Shown here in pieces: positions 38,079 to 47,224 of a stretch of 64,000 nucleotides of DNA (position 1 is its first letter; each line of letters opens with the position of its first letter). The translations under genes were made by a program, and so were the position numbers. The notes beneath the pieces were generated by a model that worked only from the letters and a program-made list of their open reading frames with translations, searched no databases and was not told where the DNA came from. Origin of the DNA: Streptococcus sp. oral taxon 431 (GTDB lineage Bacteria > Bacillota > Bacilli > Lactobacillales > Streptococcaceae); NCBI RefSeq assembly GCF_023115445.1, contig NZ_JALDUI010000001.1:184144-248143 (forward strand), given 5' to 3'.

Positions 38079-38930
38079 TTAATCTGCATCAACCCAGATC
38101 TGGTATTTTTGACAATGTAGACATCTAAACAAATAACCACAGATAGGCCCGTCTTTGACCAAGTAGTCTTCTACCTCTTGATATTCTTCACGCGCTTCAT
38201 AGTCTGCCAAGACTTGCTCAGCGATTCCCATATCCTTCAATTCTCGAGTTCCAACTGTACCCAAGTAAGCACAATAATCTTGGCAACAAGAAAGCCAATA
38301 TTCTCCCTGCCAACTAGAGTAGCCTGGGGTCTGACAAAAAAGCAGCTGATTCTTTTCTGGATCCAATTCACCCTGCCACTCGGCATCTTGGACAAATTCC
38401 GCATCGAATTTCTTGCCTGCTAGCCCGTTTGCAATACAAAATGGACAAAGGTTTTCTATGTTGTCAATACAATAAGGTATCAAGGCATAATAAACATTGC
38501 TTTCTTTCCCACAAGATGGACAAACCTTGGCTTCTCCTTCAACAAATGAACCTGTAGCTAGAGGATCTGGATGATAGATAAAATGTGGCAAAGACTGTAA
38601 TAGCTCCTGCCTTTGCTTCTTCTCTTCTTTTCTTAGAGGACGAAGAAGGGCAAAACGATCGCCATGACTCTGACTCATTTCTTGTAAACGGTTCAGTTTC
38701 TTTATCTGTTTTCGATCAGGTTTGTCTAAGATTTCGATAAATAAGCTATAGGCACTAGTGTAGAGACCCAATTGCTCATAGAGGTCAACTAAGACTTTCT
38801 TCGCTTCTAAATCATCAGACTTAGCTAATTCATCAGCCAAATCATAAAGGGCTGCGACACTTGAAGGCTTTCCATCTTGTTCCAGGTATTGCTTTTTTAA
38901 AGTAATATACTTTTCTAGAAATGGATTCAT
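38079..38930 (-). CDS. CbrC-family (UPF0167) protein
   Basis: A 283-residue protein. Residues 1-115 are helical. The CbrC/UPF0167 domain follows from about 117 (FIYHPDPLATGSFVE), with three zinc-binding-type Cys pairs: CPSCG, CPFC and a C-terminal CLHC. E. coli CbrC is linked to tolerance to colicin E2. Its location among possible immunity genes is consistent with that. Confidence 0.8.
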   Translation of the reverse strand: MNPFLEKYITLKKQYLEQDGKPSSVAALYDLADELAKSDDLEAKKVLVDLYEQLGLYTSAYSLFIEILDKPDRKQIKKLNRLQEMSQSHGDRFALLRPLRKEEKKQRQELLQSLPHFIYHPDPLATGSFVEGEAKVCPSCGKESNVYYALIPYCIDNIENLCPFCIANGLAGKKFDAEFVQDAEWQGELDPEKNQLLFCQTPGYSSWQGEYWLSCCQDYCAYLGTVGTRELKDMGIAEQVLADYEAREEYQEVEDYLVKDGPICGYLFRCLHCQKYQIWVDAD

Positions 38931-38962
38931 GGGACTACCTTTCTAATGGATGATATAAAATC

Positions 38963-39469
38963 TTAACAAATAGTGACCAGGACATTTCCATTGAGCTCCA
39001 GAATCTTTTTGTAAAACTCTTTCATATTTACAAAACTGATTCGGATTTCATCCTTGATTTCTTCCTCTTCCTCAAGATAATCCCAAATATCAGGATACAA
39101 GTCTGCTTTTTTACAAGCTTCCATACTAAAGTTAGCCATAGCTCTGTCCATGTCAAAACTTTCTAAAGCTTCTACAATCTCGGCTATCTTGGTTTTTTCA
39201 GTATAGGCAATATATTCAGATACATCCTCTAGAGGAGTCACCCCTAAAACAGCTTCTCTCAGGGGATTGTCATCCAAAAATTCTGAACTACTAAATCCTG
39301 TCATGACAAAGACTAGGGCATCCCACATTTTGTCAATATCTAGTAAGATATCATGACCATCAGCGGAGTCCTCAGCAAAGTCTAACAAGTCATCTTCTTG
39401 GTTAGAAAGACCTTTTATTTGTTCTAATTCATTGTCTGGTAAATATTGATAATTGGCAATCATTCCCAT
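38963..39469 (-). CDS. DUF1877 (YfbM-like) protein
   Basis: A 168-residue soluble acidic protein. Start MGMIANYQYLPDNELEQ at 39469 matches the DUF1877 N-terminus and has GGAG upstream; the longer frame starting at 39520 is disfavoured because it runs through the divergent promoter. The function is unknown. Confidence 0.78.
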   Translation of the reverse strand: MGMIANYQYLPDNELEQIKGLSNQEDDLLDFAEDSADGHDILLDIDKMWDALVFVMTGFSSSEFLDDNPLREAVLGVTPLEDVSEYIAYTEKTKIAEIVEALESFDMDRAMANFSMEACKKADLYPDIWDYLEEEEEIKDEIRISFVNMKEFYKKILELNGNVLVTIC

Positions 39470-39511
39470 GATTTTTCTCCTTTGAATCTTGTAGGATAAT
39501 CCTGATGTTTT

Positions 39512-39548
39512 TAGCTCCATTTCTATAGAAAATGCTATAATGGAGCTA
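39512..39548. promoter_or_regulatory. Divergent promoter within a 37-bp inverted repeat
   Basis: TAGCTCCATT is mirrored exactly by AATGGAGCTA, with an inner TATAG/CTATA pair. The plus-strand extended -10 (TGCTATAAT, -10 at 39536-39541) lies inside it. It sits between the divergent DUF1877 and ETKAS membrane genes and may be an operator. Confidence 0.6.
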
Positions 39549-39588
39549 AGAAATTGTTTTATTGAATGTTAAATAGGGGGAAATAGTA

Positions 39589-40608
39589 ATGTTCACTAGT
39601 ATTGTTTTGGGTTTTTATGCTCTTTTCTTTCTATCCTTGTCCTTTACTATCTATCTCTATATTAGACTTGTAGTTGCAGTCAGACAAGGGAAAGATGTCC
39701 CAAAATGGATCTATAAACTCGGCCATGCCATTCAAGGTAGAATTCACGTTGACTATGAAGAAATCACTGATGCTAATGCCCTTAAAGAGATTCATTGGTT
39801 CTTTCTAATCTATCTAATCGTAAATCTCCTCGTATTGGCTGGCTTCTACTATCATGGTAATAGCTTTCCTCAAGCCATTTATGAATGTTTGAAAAAACAA
39901 TTTTTTATCGTACTTGTTAGTATGGTTTTAAAAAGTATTGGCAAATTTGTTGTACTGGCTATAAGCAAAAACTTTCAAAACAGTCATGCCTATGCATCAA
40001 CCAACGCTTTTATAGGAACAGCTTTTTTAACGAGCTATGTTTTTATGTTTTGCATGATGATGAGTGGCCTTCCATCTCAACCTGTTCCAGTAACCATTCA
40101 AGATACCACTGTCATTATCGGAGAAACCAAGGCTTCCGAGCTTTTAGACCAAGGCTTTACCTTTGGAGATAAAGGCGCAGAGAGCTCCATCACCAATCCC
40201 AAAAACGACCACTTCTACTACGGTCATCTTCTCGAAGTCAAGCGGGATGATCAGTCCTATGGCTTTATGAGCCTTACTCCTACGGGAAGAGATACTGATC
40301 AGCTCAAAAACTGCGTCATCACCTATTACAGAACACCTAAGGATAGCAAGCAACTAGAAGAAATTTCCATCAATCATATCAAGCTAGCAAATCTCAAACT
40401 CCAAGATTTTCAAACACGAAAGTTAATTGATATCTTTGAAGTTAATCCTGCTGATTATAATGTCTCTGATAAGGATAACAACTTTATCCTAACCATCCAA
40501 ACAGCAGATTACGACCTCTGGAAAAGATACCGGATTGAAGCTAAGTTTAATAGAGATGGTTCCCTAGATAGCTATGGTGTCAGAGCCCAACACAGCATGT
40601 GGGAATAA
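39589..40608 (+). CDS. Membrane protein with an extracytoplasmic ETKAS-type domain (paralogue)
   Basis: A 339-residue protein with membrane segments at about 5-27, 68-85, 103-122 and 140-160, then a soluble domain that begins VTIQDTTVIIGETKASELLDQGF. It resembles the 338-residue protein at 34135-35151 in layout and motif but is on the opposite strand. An AGGGGG site lies before the ATG. The function is unknown. Confidence 0.7.
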   Translation: MFTSIVLGFYALFFLSLSFTIYLYIRLVVAVRQGKDVPKWIYKLGHAIQGRIHVDYEEITDANALKEIHWFFLIYLIVNLLVLAGFYYHGNSFPQAIYECLKKQFFIVLVSMVLKSIGKFVVLAISKNFQNSHAYASTNAFIGTAFLTSYVFMFCMMMSGLPSQPVPVTIQDTTVIIGETKASELLDQGFTFGDKGAESSITNPKNDHFYYGHLLEVKRDDQSYGFMSLTPTGRDTDQLKNCVITYYRTPKDSKQLEEISINHIKLANLKLQDFQTRKLIDIFEVNPADYNVSDKDNNFILTIQTADYDLWKRYRIEAKFNRDGSLDSYGVRAQHSMWE

Positions 40609-40660
40609 AATACTATCATTTCAATACGAACAAGTATAAGATTTAGTAATTAATTAAAAA

Positions 40661-40972
40661 CTACTTAATCTTATGTTTGTTCATTTTTTCTTGGAAAATA
40701 TCTGTAAGAATTTGGCGCAATTCTTGAGCTTCCTTTTCAGGAAGTTGGCCTTCTTGTTCAGCTACAGCGTACAACTCTGGATACTCGAGCGAGATTCTCT
40801 TAACAGTACGTGTAATGGCATGTTTTCTAACAAAAAATGGAATCCGTTTAATCATATCTTGAGGAATCAAACCGATAATCTTATCGGCAGTTTCCTTATC
40901 ATTCAGCTTAGAGAAAGTTAGTCCCTTTTTAATCATTTCTTGTTCTTTTTCTGTAAAATCTTTAATATCCAT
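40661..40972 (-). CDS. Hypothetical protein, 103 residues
   Basis: A short, charged, helical protein (begins MDIKDFTEKEQEMIKKG), no membrane segment. Convergent with the ETKAS membrane gene. No family is recognised. Confidence 0.55.
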   Translation of the reverse strand: MDIKDFTEKEQEMIKKGLTFSKLNDKETADKIIGLIPQDMIKRIPFFVRKHAITRTVKRISLEYPELYAVAEQEGQLPEKEAQELRQILTDIFQEKMNKHKIK

Positions 40973-41010
40973 TGTGTCTCCTTATAACTATTTTATTTAC
41001 TACTATTATA

Positions 41011-41331
41011 CTATTTTTTTAATTGATCGAATGAAAAGTCTCTATAAATCACTTCTTTGCCAAGAACGGAATCTGTTGTAACAGGTAGTTTTTGCAGCAA
41101 ATCTTGGATATCAATATCGTTGGGAAGAGGATTCAATTCTCCCAGACTATTTTCCTGAAGATGTGCTGCAAAGATAAACTCTCCCTTTTACCAATCCATA
41201 GCACAATCATTGATAACATCTACTGGAGACAGGTCCAGCAGTTCTTGCTCTTGCGCTCTAAAAGTTTCGTAGATCAATTCAAAAATAGCTTCCTTATCAA
41301 TTTTTACAACTCTTAATGTATGTTCATCCAT
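41011..41331 (-). pseudogene. Small gene broken by an in-frame stop
   Basis: The minus strand reads MDEHTLRVVKIDKEAIFELI for 47 codons, meets a TAA at 41188-41190, and then continues in the same frame for 58 codons to a natural stop at 41011-41013 (ending FDQLKK). The same-frame continuation shows a single nonsense change rather than a frameshift. The original protein of about 106 residues is not recognised. Confidence 0.65.
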
Positions 41332-41364
41332 GCTTGCTGTCCTCTAATCATATCAATTTAGCTA

Positions 41365-41420
41365 TCATTCGATTGGTAACTTCTTATCCCACTCTTTAGG
41401 CAAATCATCCCAAAAATACT
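41365..41420 (-). pseudogene. Gene-end remnant
   Basis: About 17 codons reading FWDDLPKEWDKKLPIE then stop lie between the lipoprotein gene and the broken gene. They look like the C-terminus of a gene whose body is lost, so this stretch has suffered deletions. Confidence 0.35.
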
Positions 41421-41424
41421 ACTT

Positions 41425-42306
41425 TTAGAGTTGAACCCACTTATCATTATCCATAATAAATGGTTTAGCTAGACCTTCACCTGTATAGTTTTCATATTTT
41501 GTATCTAGATATTTGTAGCAATCTTCCTTGGTCGCAAATTTAATGGCTTGATAAGGTTCCTCAAAGGTCAACTTTTCAACAAAGAGGCAGCCATCCTCGC
41601 TTGGCACAAGTATACCGACATGGCCGATAAAGAGGGATTGCCCATCCAAGTCATCATGGACGACTACAGACAACATTCTTGCATTTTCATTAAACTTGAA
41701 TTGAGAAAGGAAGTTTTCCATCTTAGCAGCATGAACCTTGACATCAGTTGTTGCTTGGGTCTTGACTCTTGAGAATAGAATATCAAAGGCATCCTTGTCT
41801 TCTGCACCAAAGATTTTTCCCTTATCAATAGCATCATTATCGACAAACAAAAGGGAATCATCTTTCTCTAACTTAGGAATTTCGATGGAATTTTTCAATA
41901 AACAATAACTGTTGATACGACAGTTGGTACCTACAAAATCACCTTTTTTCGGTGTCCAAAGATTACTAATCTTTTCTACGTCATACTCGTTTTTGGTAAA
42001 TGTAGAAAAATCTCCAGTTAAACCAACTGAACCGACAGTATTGTTATAATCATTTACAAGGTTGAAAAATGCATCCACACTGTCCTTATCCAAATGCGCA
42101 GCCAAAGCTTTTCGAACTTCTTCTGCACTTGGTTTACTGTTCATATTGGTGTAAGACGCTTTCCAGGAAACTTGACCAGACTGTGTTTGAGTTACTGAGT
42201 TTTCCGTAGTAGCATCGCTTGCCTTTTGTGGTTGACTGCAAGCTACTAAGGTCAAAAGAAACGTTGAGCAAAGGACAATTTTTATCAGTCGATTGTTTTT
42301 TTTCAT
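41425..42306 (-). CDS. DUF4300-family lipoprotein
   Basis: A 293-residue secreted lipoprotein. The signal peptide ends in a lipobox LLTLVAC with Cys23 as lipidated residue. A Ser/Thr-rich linker is followed by a DUF4300-like domain with conserved TNCRINSYCLLK. The ATG at 42306 is preferred to the TTG three bases upstream. It is anchored outside the membrane; the function is unknown. Confidence 0.8.
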   Translation of the reverse strand: MKKNNRLIKIVLCSTFLLTLVACSQPQKASDATTENSVTQTQSGQVSWKASYTNMNSKPSAEEVRKALAAHLDKDSVDAFFNLVNDYNNTVGSVGLTGDFSTFTKNEYDVEKISNLWTPKKGDFVGTNCRINSYCLLKNSIEIPKLEKDDSLLFVDNDAIDKGKIFGAEDKDAFDILFSRVKTQATTDVKVHAAKMENFLSQFKFNENARMLSVVVHDDLDGQSLFIGHVGILVPSEDGCLFVEKLTFEEPYQAIKFATKEDCYKYLDTKYENYTGEGLAKPFIMDNDKWVQL

Positions 42307-42460
42307 CAATTTATCTTTCTAAATATGTTTGGAGTTGCAAGCACTTTTGGCGAGCAACTATTTTAGCAGCTCTTAGATAAAGTTAAGGTCATACAGGATC
42401 TTGCATCAATCTATTTTCACTCATTTCTATGGTCTTACACATAGGTCTTTTTTGTGTGTT

Positions 42461-43219
42461 CTAATACTGTACATTAGTTAACATTTCATCTCGCAGGATC
42501 TTAGAGTAAACTGCCGAATTTTCAGTGATCTTGCGACAGTGGTCATATCCTTGCCAAATGTGAAATGTGGCATGAGGATACTTTTTTGGAAGAACTTTTT
42601 TAGCAGCTATCAAGTCGAATTCTTTTGAACCATAAAAGAAAACACAGTTTTTTTGTTCCTCTAGCGTAAGATTAGGCAAAGCTACGAAGGCACAATCATG
42701 GGAAATATGTCTGATACTTTCTTCAGCCATAGCAATGAAAGAATCCGCCATCATCTCTCCTTTTTCTCCATAAAGTGAAACCATCTTATGAACAGCTATA
42801 TTTCTATTTCGCAAGGCTTTTCTATGCTTTATTAACAATAAATACCTAGTAAAGACATCAAGCAAGGGCGCATTGGTCCATAAACTAACCCCTTCAAAAA
42901 CAAGTTTCCCAAACCTGATATCCTTGTAATTCAATAATTTCAGTAACACAACTCCACCCAAGGATGCACCAAAGGCTAAACTCAGGTCTTTTATCTGATG
43001 TTCTTTTAGATAATCATAGATCATCTGGCTTTCCTTAAGAGCTGACTCGTAAGTATCCGAAGCTGATTGCCCATGCGCAGACAAATCCGGAATGATATAT
43101 CTAAACTCTTGCCCCATCTGGTCTGCAATAAGGGACTTCATCCCTTGAGCAGATGATAACATAGGGTGGATTAACAATATCGTCTCTTTCTGATTAGAAT
43201 TAAGATCAAGAATGTTCAT
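42461..43219 (-). CDS. Alpha/beta hydrolase
   Basis: A 252-residue alpha/beta hydrolase. The oxyanion start LLIHPMLSS, nucleophile elbow GASLGG and a C-terminal YDHCRK histidine fit a complete triad. The substrate is unknown. It stands alone between the lipoprotein gene and the DUF6892-like gene. Confidence 0.78.
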   Translation of the reverse strand: MNILDLNSNQKETILLIHPMLSSAQGMKSLIADQMGQEFRYIIPDLSAHGQSASDTYESALKESQMIYDYLKEHQIKDLSLAFGASLGGVVLLKLLNYKDIRFGKLVFEGVSLWTNAPLLDVFTRYLLLIKHRKALRNRNIAVHKMVSLYGEKGEMMADSFIAMAEESIRHISHDCAFVALPNLTLEEQKNCVFFYGSKEFDLIAAKKVLPKKYPHATFHIWQGYDHCRKITENSAVYSKILRDEMLTNVQY

Positions 43220-43308
43220 TTTCCAACACCAGATTTCTTTCCTTTTTAGCCCTTATCCTTAAAGAACTTATCTCATCCATTTATGATTTATCCAGATAAA
43301 TGCGACAA

Positions 43309-44280
43309 TTATAATAACTTCACTTGAACCCCTTGCTTGTCGAACGTTTCTTTGACATGTTCAAAATTATTGCTTATGATAGTCGCTTGCTTCAGATTTG
43401 GAAACTGTTGCAGTTCTTTAAGACTCACTTCATTTAGATCGAAACCATCATCTTCTCCATCCCACTGAGGAATCAAATTCAGATAAATTTCATTTCCGCC
43501 ATCCATATAGATTTCTTGAACTTGTTCGGCATATTTCTTAGGTATAGGAAGATTCATCATATATTCAAGGGCCGGCTGAATAATCTCCATACTTTCTGTG
43601 TCGATTTCCTCTTCACTAAATTCTTCCGCAAAATCATAGATGTCAAAGTAGGGTTTCAGTACAAGTAAATCATACATCAAAACTTGGATAATAGTTAGTT
43701 TAAAATTTATATTGTCAAAGTGTAGCAGTTCTTCGTCAGTTTCTTTTAACTTGTAGCTTTCCCGTTCATGTTTGACCTCTGGAAAGTAGGAAATAGAAAG
43801 TGTGTCAGTGATGGTCTCTGCAATTCCATTAAAATTAGTTCCGTAAGGAGTCCATAAAATCAAGTTAAAATCCCCTACTCTCTGTCTATCAGAAATAAAA
43901 TAAGGGCTTTTTCCATTACAAGTTATCAGGGTCTTGCAAGGATTGAGAGGTAATTCTTCCTCGTCCCACATGGGTTTGACCTTCTCTCCAAAATATAAAT
44001 ATAGCGAAGTTATTAAATACTCCTCATCAATATAGACCTCACAACTCTTTAAGTGTTGTTTAACTTCAAAGGAATGCACAAATACGAAACCAAGTTCATC
44101 ATAAATGTATTTGATAAACTGCCCTTCTTTTTTGAAAAATCGGTCAGGTTTTCCAAAAACAGTTTCAATATCCTTTAATGATAAAGGGAAATTCAAGCTT
44201 GTTTCTAGAACATCGATAGAATTTCCGTGTAAATTCATAGAAAGGACCTTAGCTTTTTTCTTTCTAAAAAAATCAAACAT
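43309..44280 (-). CDS. DUF7738/DUF6892-like protein
   Basis: A 323-residue soluble protein in two parts. Residues 12-130 have the DUF7738-like strand pattern, and residues 185-323 the DUF6892-like helical part with LLVLKPYFDIYDFAEEF and IPQWDGEDDGFDL. These names are from memory of the pattern. Such proteins often lie near toxin-immunity genes. It is coupled (14-base gap) to the 128-residue gene upstream. Confidence 0.6.
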   Translation of the reverse strand: MFDFFRKKKAKVLSMNLHGNSIDVLETSLNFPLSLKDIETVFGKPDRFFKKEGQFIKYIYDELGFVFVHSFEVKQHLKSCEVYIDEEYLITSLYLYFGEKVKPMWDEEELPLNPCKTLITCNGKSPYFISDRQRVGDFNLILWTPYGTNFNGIAETITDTLSISYFPEVKHERESYKLKETDEELLHFDNINFKLTIIQVLMYDLLVLKPYFDIYDFAEEFSEEEIDTESMEIIQPALEYMMNLPIPKKYAEQVQEIYMDGGNEIYLNLIPQWDGEDDGFDLNEVSLKELQQFPNLKQATIISNNFEHVKETFDKQGVQVKLL

Positions 44281-44294
44281 ATTACTACCTTTTC

Positions 44295-44681
44295 TTAAGT
44301 TTCTTCAAGATACATTTTGACTGCTAGGTATTCCTGCTCTTTAGCATAGGCAAATACTTCTGAATTTCTAATGTAGTCAAAAATATTTTCCTCTAAATCT
44401 TCATCCCAGGTTGATTCACTAAAGATTTGATTGTCTTGACTAGCTTCATAGAAAATATCAAGGTGAACTTGATAAAACTCTTCATCTTCATTTGGAGCTT
44501 GCCTTACCAACGATAGTTGAAACAAGGGATTATCAGATATACTTGTAAACGTCCCTGATTCAAATAAAATCATCTCATCATCAATAGGCTCACGACACAA
44601 GTCTTCAAAGATAGCTACCATATCCTCTAAGGACATCTTATCGGTGATTCTTTCTCTTAAAAATTCAAGTGATTGCTTCAT
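44295..44681 (-). CDS. Hypothetical protein, 128 residues, acidic
   Basis: A small acidic protein with no recognised motif, first gene of a two-gene unit. A TATAAT on the minus strand (plus strand ATTATA near 44753) about 75 bases upstream could be its -10. Confidence 0.55.
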   Translation of the reverse strand: MKQSLEFLRERITDKMSLEDMVAIFEDLCREPIDDEMILFESGTFTSISDNPLFQLSLVRQAPNEDEEFYQVHLDIFYEASQDNQIFSESTWDEDLEENIFDYIRNSEVFAYAKEQEYLAVKMYLEET

Positions 44682-45090
44682 GCTTCTCCTCTTTCTAATT
44701 GGAGTTTCGTTCTTAGAAAAATCCTTTCAAAAAATAGAATCCCTACACCCTTTATTATACTACATTAACAGAAAAAAGACTGAAGCAGATGGCATTCACG
44801 GATATATACTATTGTAATCGGTCAATTCCCTAAAATGATTACCTAGTCCATTTTATTGTATACAGATGAGGTGTTATTTGAGCATGCCCTTTTATAACTC
44901 AATTAGTATTAAAAATAAGATAGAAACTTCAGGATGTCTACTGTCTTGTAGCATTTTTTTACCTTGATAAGTTTAACAAATCGTAGAAAATAGTTAAAAA
45001 GTCTTTAAAATTAAAAAAACGTATAATATCAAGACTTCAATGAACTGATACGATACGTTTTATAATGGGCAGATTTACTCAATTTTATCT
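44682..45090. other. Intergenic stretch
   Basis: No open frame of credible length. It carries the promoter of the 128-residue gene at its left end and the terminator hairpin of the MFS gene at its right end; nothing else is seen. Confidence 0.6.
45011..45061 (-). terminator. Terminator downstream of the MFS gene
   Basis: An imperfect long stem (AAAACGTAT with ATACGTTTT, inner TATCA/TGATA) ends on the minus strand in a run of seven T. Confidence 0.75.
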
Positions 45091-46284
45091 TCAATTTTGG
45101 TTTTTCTCACTCGAATCCTTCTTCCGTCTTTGAATATAGACTATCGATATCAACGAAAGTAAAATAACTCCAAGTCCGATAATTAAAAAGGAAGCTAAAT
45201 GGACGCTCGGTAGACAGGTCATTAACCCTTTCGCAATCGGCATAAAGAGAATTGCCAGTGTAAAAATGGTACTCAATACCCTCCCCAGATATTCTCCGTC
45301 AACCTTGGTCTGTACCTGTGTAAAGAAGTGAATATTAAAAATTGTCATAAAGAGTTCACAAACTAGGTTTCCTGAAAAAGTTAGAAAATTTGGCAGTGGC
45401 AAGCCCATCATGAAAACTCCTACTCCTGTGAGGATCAATAAGAACAAAAGTGTATTCATATTGGATTTAAATTTATTTGCAATCAATGCTCCGATGATTG
45501 AGCCAATTGCACCCATGGTTAAGATAGTTGCATAGGCTCCGTCTATACCATAAAATTTATTTGAAAAAGGGAGCAAAAACTCAAAAGCTGCAAAAAAGAA
45601 ATTCACACTGGAAGCCACTAATAAGAGAAAGAAAATTTCTTTTTGATGCCAGATATAGTGTAAGCCATCTTTGATATCTGCAAAAATATCTTTCCCTGTA
45701 AAACTCTTCTGCTCTTGAACCTTTGATTCTTCTTTGGGAAGTAAAGCGACTAGGGCAAAAGCGATGAAAAAGGTCAAAGCATCTAATAAGAGCGTCAGAT
45801 GGAGACTTGCAAATTGTAAAACAAGGAAAGAAAGCACCGGAGAACTGACTCCTACAACCTGTAAAACTAACTCCAAGCGAGAGTTATAGGTCACTATCTC
45901 GTCCTTTGCTACCACCTCTGTGATAATAGCTTTATTGGCAGGCCGAGAAAAAGCAAATGCAATGGCCTGGACAATATTAGCAAAGATCAAAGCTCCAATC
46001 ATCCAGTTATCATTTCTGATAAAAGAAATGGCCAGACAGAGAATCCCACAAACCAAGTCTGTTGTCATCAAAATCTTGCGACGGGAAAAACGATCTGAAA
46101 TCACTCCACCAAAAGGATTGACTAGAATGGATGTAACGAGTTCAGAAATCTGATAAATCCCTAGAACGGTTTGCCCAATCGTTCCCATCGATGCCAACCA
46201 AACACTATTCCCATAATCATAGAGCATATTTCCTAGTTTGTTAATAGCTCCACGACTAATCAACTGTACTGCATATCGATTCAT
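45091..46284 (-). CDS. MFS transporter (Mef/enterobactin-exporter-like group)
   Basis: A 397-residue polytopic protein with about twelve hydrophobic segments and the MFS motif GGVISDRFSRRKILM after TM2. The mid-loop is charged. It is probably a drug or peptide-like exporter. Start MNRYAVQL at 46284 has GGAG 5 bases upstream; the TTG-initiated extension is not needed. It lies downstream of the Rgg regulator and may be its target. Confidence 0.85.
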   Translation of the reverse strand: MNRYAVQLISRGAINKLGNMLYDYGNSVWLASMGTIGQTVLGIYQISELVTSILVNPFGGVISDRFSRRKILMTTDLVCGILCLAISFIRNDNWMIGALIFANIVQAIAFAFSRPANKAIITEVVAKDEIVTYNSRLELVLQVVGVSSPVLSFLVLQFASLHLTLLLDALTFFIAFALVALLPKEESKVQEQKSFTGKDIFADIKDGLHYIWHQKEIFFLLLVASSVNFFFAAFEFLLPFSNKFYGIDGAYATILTMGAIGSIIGALIANKFKSNMNTLLFLLILTGVGVFMMGLPLPNFLTFSGNLVCELFMTIFNIHFFTQVQTKVDGEYLGRVLSTIFTLAILFMPIAKGLMTCLPSVHLASFLIIGLGVILLSLISIVYIQRRKKDSSEKNQN

Positions 46285-46310
46285 AAAAACTCCTCTCAAA
46301 TTTTGAAACT

Positions 46311-46319
46311 ATTGTATCA
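46311..46319 (-). promoter_or_regulatory. Extended -10 promoter of the MFS gene
   Basis: TGATACAAT on the minus strand, 27 bases before the start. A TTTCCC/GGGAAA inverted repeat lies just upstream, after the Rgg stop. Confidence 0.5.
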
Positions 46320-46359
46320 AAACTTGAAGGAGTTTCTCATTTTTCCCGTATTTGGGAAA

Positions 46360-47223
46360 TTAATCTTTTACAAATTTATCGTAATGTTCCTGATAGTAAG
46401 CTACTTGCTCTGGAAGACCTAGCACATCAAAAATATGCATGGCTTCCTGCATTTGTTTACAACCTTCTTCTTTTTGCCCCTTCTGATAAAGAGCAAATCC
46501 CTTAAGAAAGTGGAATACATTACGCTCATAGAGTTTGATGCTCTTACCTATAATTTTCTCTATATAAGCTTCAAAGTAGCTGGCATTTTCAAAAGCAAGA
46601 TGTTCTAAACAATGCTGGTAACAGTTAAGAGCTAAAATCAAGACCAGTTTTCGATGGCGACCAATTTCTTTGTAGAAATCTTCACGCTCCATCACTTCTC
46701 TACCAAGGCGAGCAACATAGTCCACATCATAAAAGCTATAGAGATTGCCAAAGAGAATCAACTCATACATGGTCCATTCATCTGTTTGGAAAAGATAATC
46801 TGCCACCTTATCCAGATCACCTTGCTTCATAGTGAAGCTAGCATCTCTTTGACAAATCAGACCTTGTAACAAAATCCAGTTCAGCTCAAAATAGAGGGGA
46901 TTGGTTGAACTCTTAGCTTTTTCAAGTTGTTCTTCTTGAAGTTTTTGAAAACCTGCAATATCATTTGAGTAGTAAAGCGGAATAATCTGAGCCATCAAGC
47001 CGACATGTTCATGATGTTGAAAATTTCTAGTCTTATCCATAAAATTCTCAATCGTCACGTGAATATTATCTAATATTTCAAAGAAACGAGATGCAGCCAG
47101 ATCCGACTCCCCCAATTCAAAGCGGGATAATTGGGAGGTCGAACAGGCCTCTCCTGCAGCTTCTTTTAGAGAGTAATTTTTACTGATTCGAAATTCACGA
47201 AAAACTTTTCCAAGATTTTCCAT
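46360..47223 (-). CDS. Rgg/GadR/MutR-family transcriptional regulator
   Basis: A 287-residue regulator with an N-terminal XRE-type helix-turn-helix (about 5-60; STSQLSRFELGES) and a C-terminal TPR-like helical domain that in the family senses peptides. Start MENLGKVFREF at 47223 is one base after the ABC-F stop; the longer frame that runs into the ABC-F gene is rejected. No short hydrophobic peptide gene was seen beside it. Confidence 0.9.
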   Translation of the reverse strand: MENLGKVFREFRISKNYSLKEAAGEACSTSQLSRFELGESDLAASRFFEILDNIHVTIENFMDKTRNFQHHEHVGLMAQIIPLYYSNDIAGFQKLQEEQLEKAKSSTNPLYFELNWILLQGLICQRDASFTMKQGDLDKVADYLFQTDEWTMYELILFGNLYSFYDVDYVARLGREVMEREDFYKEIGRHRKLVLILALNCYQHCLEHLAFENASYFEAYIEKIIGKSIKLYERNVFHFLKGFALYQKGQKEEGCKQMQEAMHIFDVLGLPEQVAYYQEHYDKFVKD

Positions 47224-47224
47224 C

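Noticed and set aside
41092..41316. Plus-strand open frame of 74 codons
   Set aside because: It is antisense to the broken minus-strand gene at 41011-41331, which has a natural start and stop.
34135..44681. Prophage or type VII secretion locus
   Set aside because: No integrase, structural, WXG100, EssC or LXG genes are present.
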